DNA of 64,000 bases from assembly GCA_013397075.1 (NCBI GenBank), contig VWZS01000167.1:63194-127193 (forward strand), written 5' to 3'. The stretch comes from Rhabdornis inornatus. Its lineage: Eukaryota > Chordata > Aves > Passeriformes > Rhabdornithidae. Both the position numbers and the translations under genes were made by a program. Below are positions 63,763-64,000 of this stretch, piece after piece. Below the pieces are notes generated by a model. It made no database searches and had not been told where the DNA came from. It saw nothing but the letters and a program-made list of their open reading frames with translations. The stretch's first letter is position 1. Every line of letters starts with the position of its first letter.

Positions 63763-64000
63763 AGCCTTTTAATATAATTGCTTAATTACAGTATTTAATA
63801 AAACTGGTGATTATACTAGTTGTGAGCAGAGCATTAGCAGTCTGGGAGTGAGAAAGAGATGAGTCTATCTAGGCTCCTGTTTAGGAGACCTGGACTGGAC
63901 TGATTTATCTTGTGGTAACCAGTAGCCAGGCAGGAATTCAGAAATGGACAAGTATATCTTTACAACCCATGAATTTCAAAGAAGACAAATAAACTACAAA
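63763..64000 (+). other. Intron-like sequence at the window end
   Basis: Includes an AATAAA at about 63797. Nothing else recognised. Confidence 0.5.

Overview
The window looks like AT-rich vertebrate, specifically avian, intronic DNA. It has several CR1 LINE copies with typical bird 3' ends (short ATTCTGTG-type tails), bird-type endogenous-retrovirus LTR remnants, very sparse coding DNA and consensus GT-AG introns. I see no bacterial operons, rRNA, tRNA or CRISPR arrays.

The only gene I can support is the middle of a plus-strand proprotein convertase of the kexin/subtilisin class, best matching PCSK5 (PC5/6). Five consecutive exons of its subtilisin-like catalytic domain are present: 17789-17877, 23543-23715, 39888-40100, 52720-52820 and 60320-60423. 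Their phases chain perfectly (enter phase 2, then junctions of phase 1, 0, 0, 2, exit phase 1) with no stops or frameshifts. Together they carry the catalytic His, the SWGPDDDG substrate-pocket segment, the oxyanion-hole Asn, the S1 Asp and the catalytic Ser. The catalytic Asp, signal peptide, prodomain, P-domain and Cys-rich region lie outside the window. Introns within the window are about 5.7, 16.2, 12.6 and 7.5 kb.

Layout: 1-17788 is upstream intron with an old LTR fragment (about 4140-4480), a long decayed CR1 (about 7885-9963), an ERVL-type LTR (about 10060-10460) and a CR1 tail (about 13045-13420). The first exon follows. A CR1 copy at about 21040-21797 lies inverted relative to the 7885-9963 copy and is nearly identical to its 3' third, so the exon with the catalytic His sits between inverted repeats. 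A striking three-unit palindrome lies at 22921-23039. After the second exon come a probable solo LTR (25359-26315), a long plain intron, and a stretch disrupted by single-N joins whose flanks are duplicated (35820-38726). A CR1 with a recognisable FADD reverse-transcriptase box lies just before the third exon. After the third exon there is a second N-joined duplication of about 3 kb (41623-48460). The fourth and fifth exons follow in ordinary intron with two more CR1 tails.

Both large duplications look like contig-ordering or overlap errors in the assembly rather than biology; I give an explicit reordering for each. I found no convincing previously undescribed system. The items most worth a second look are the 22.9 kb template-switch palindrome, the inverted CR1 pair around an exon, and a few exon-like open frames in introns.
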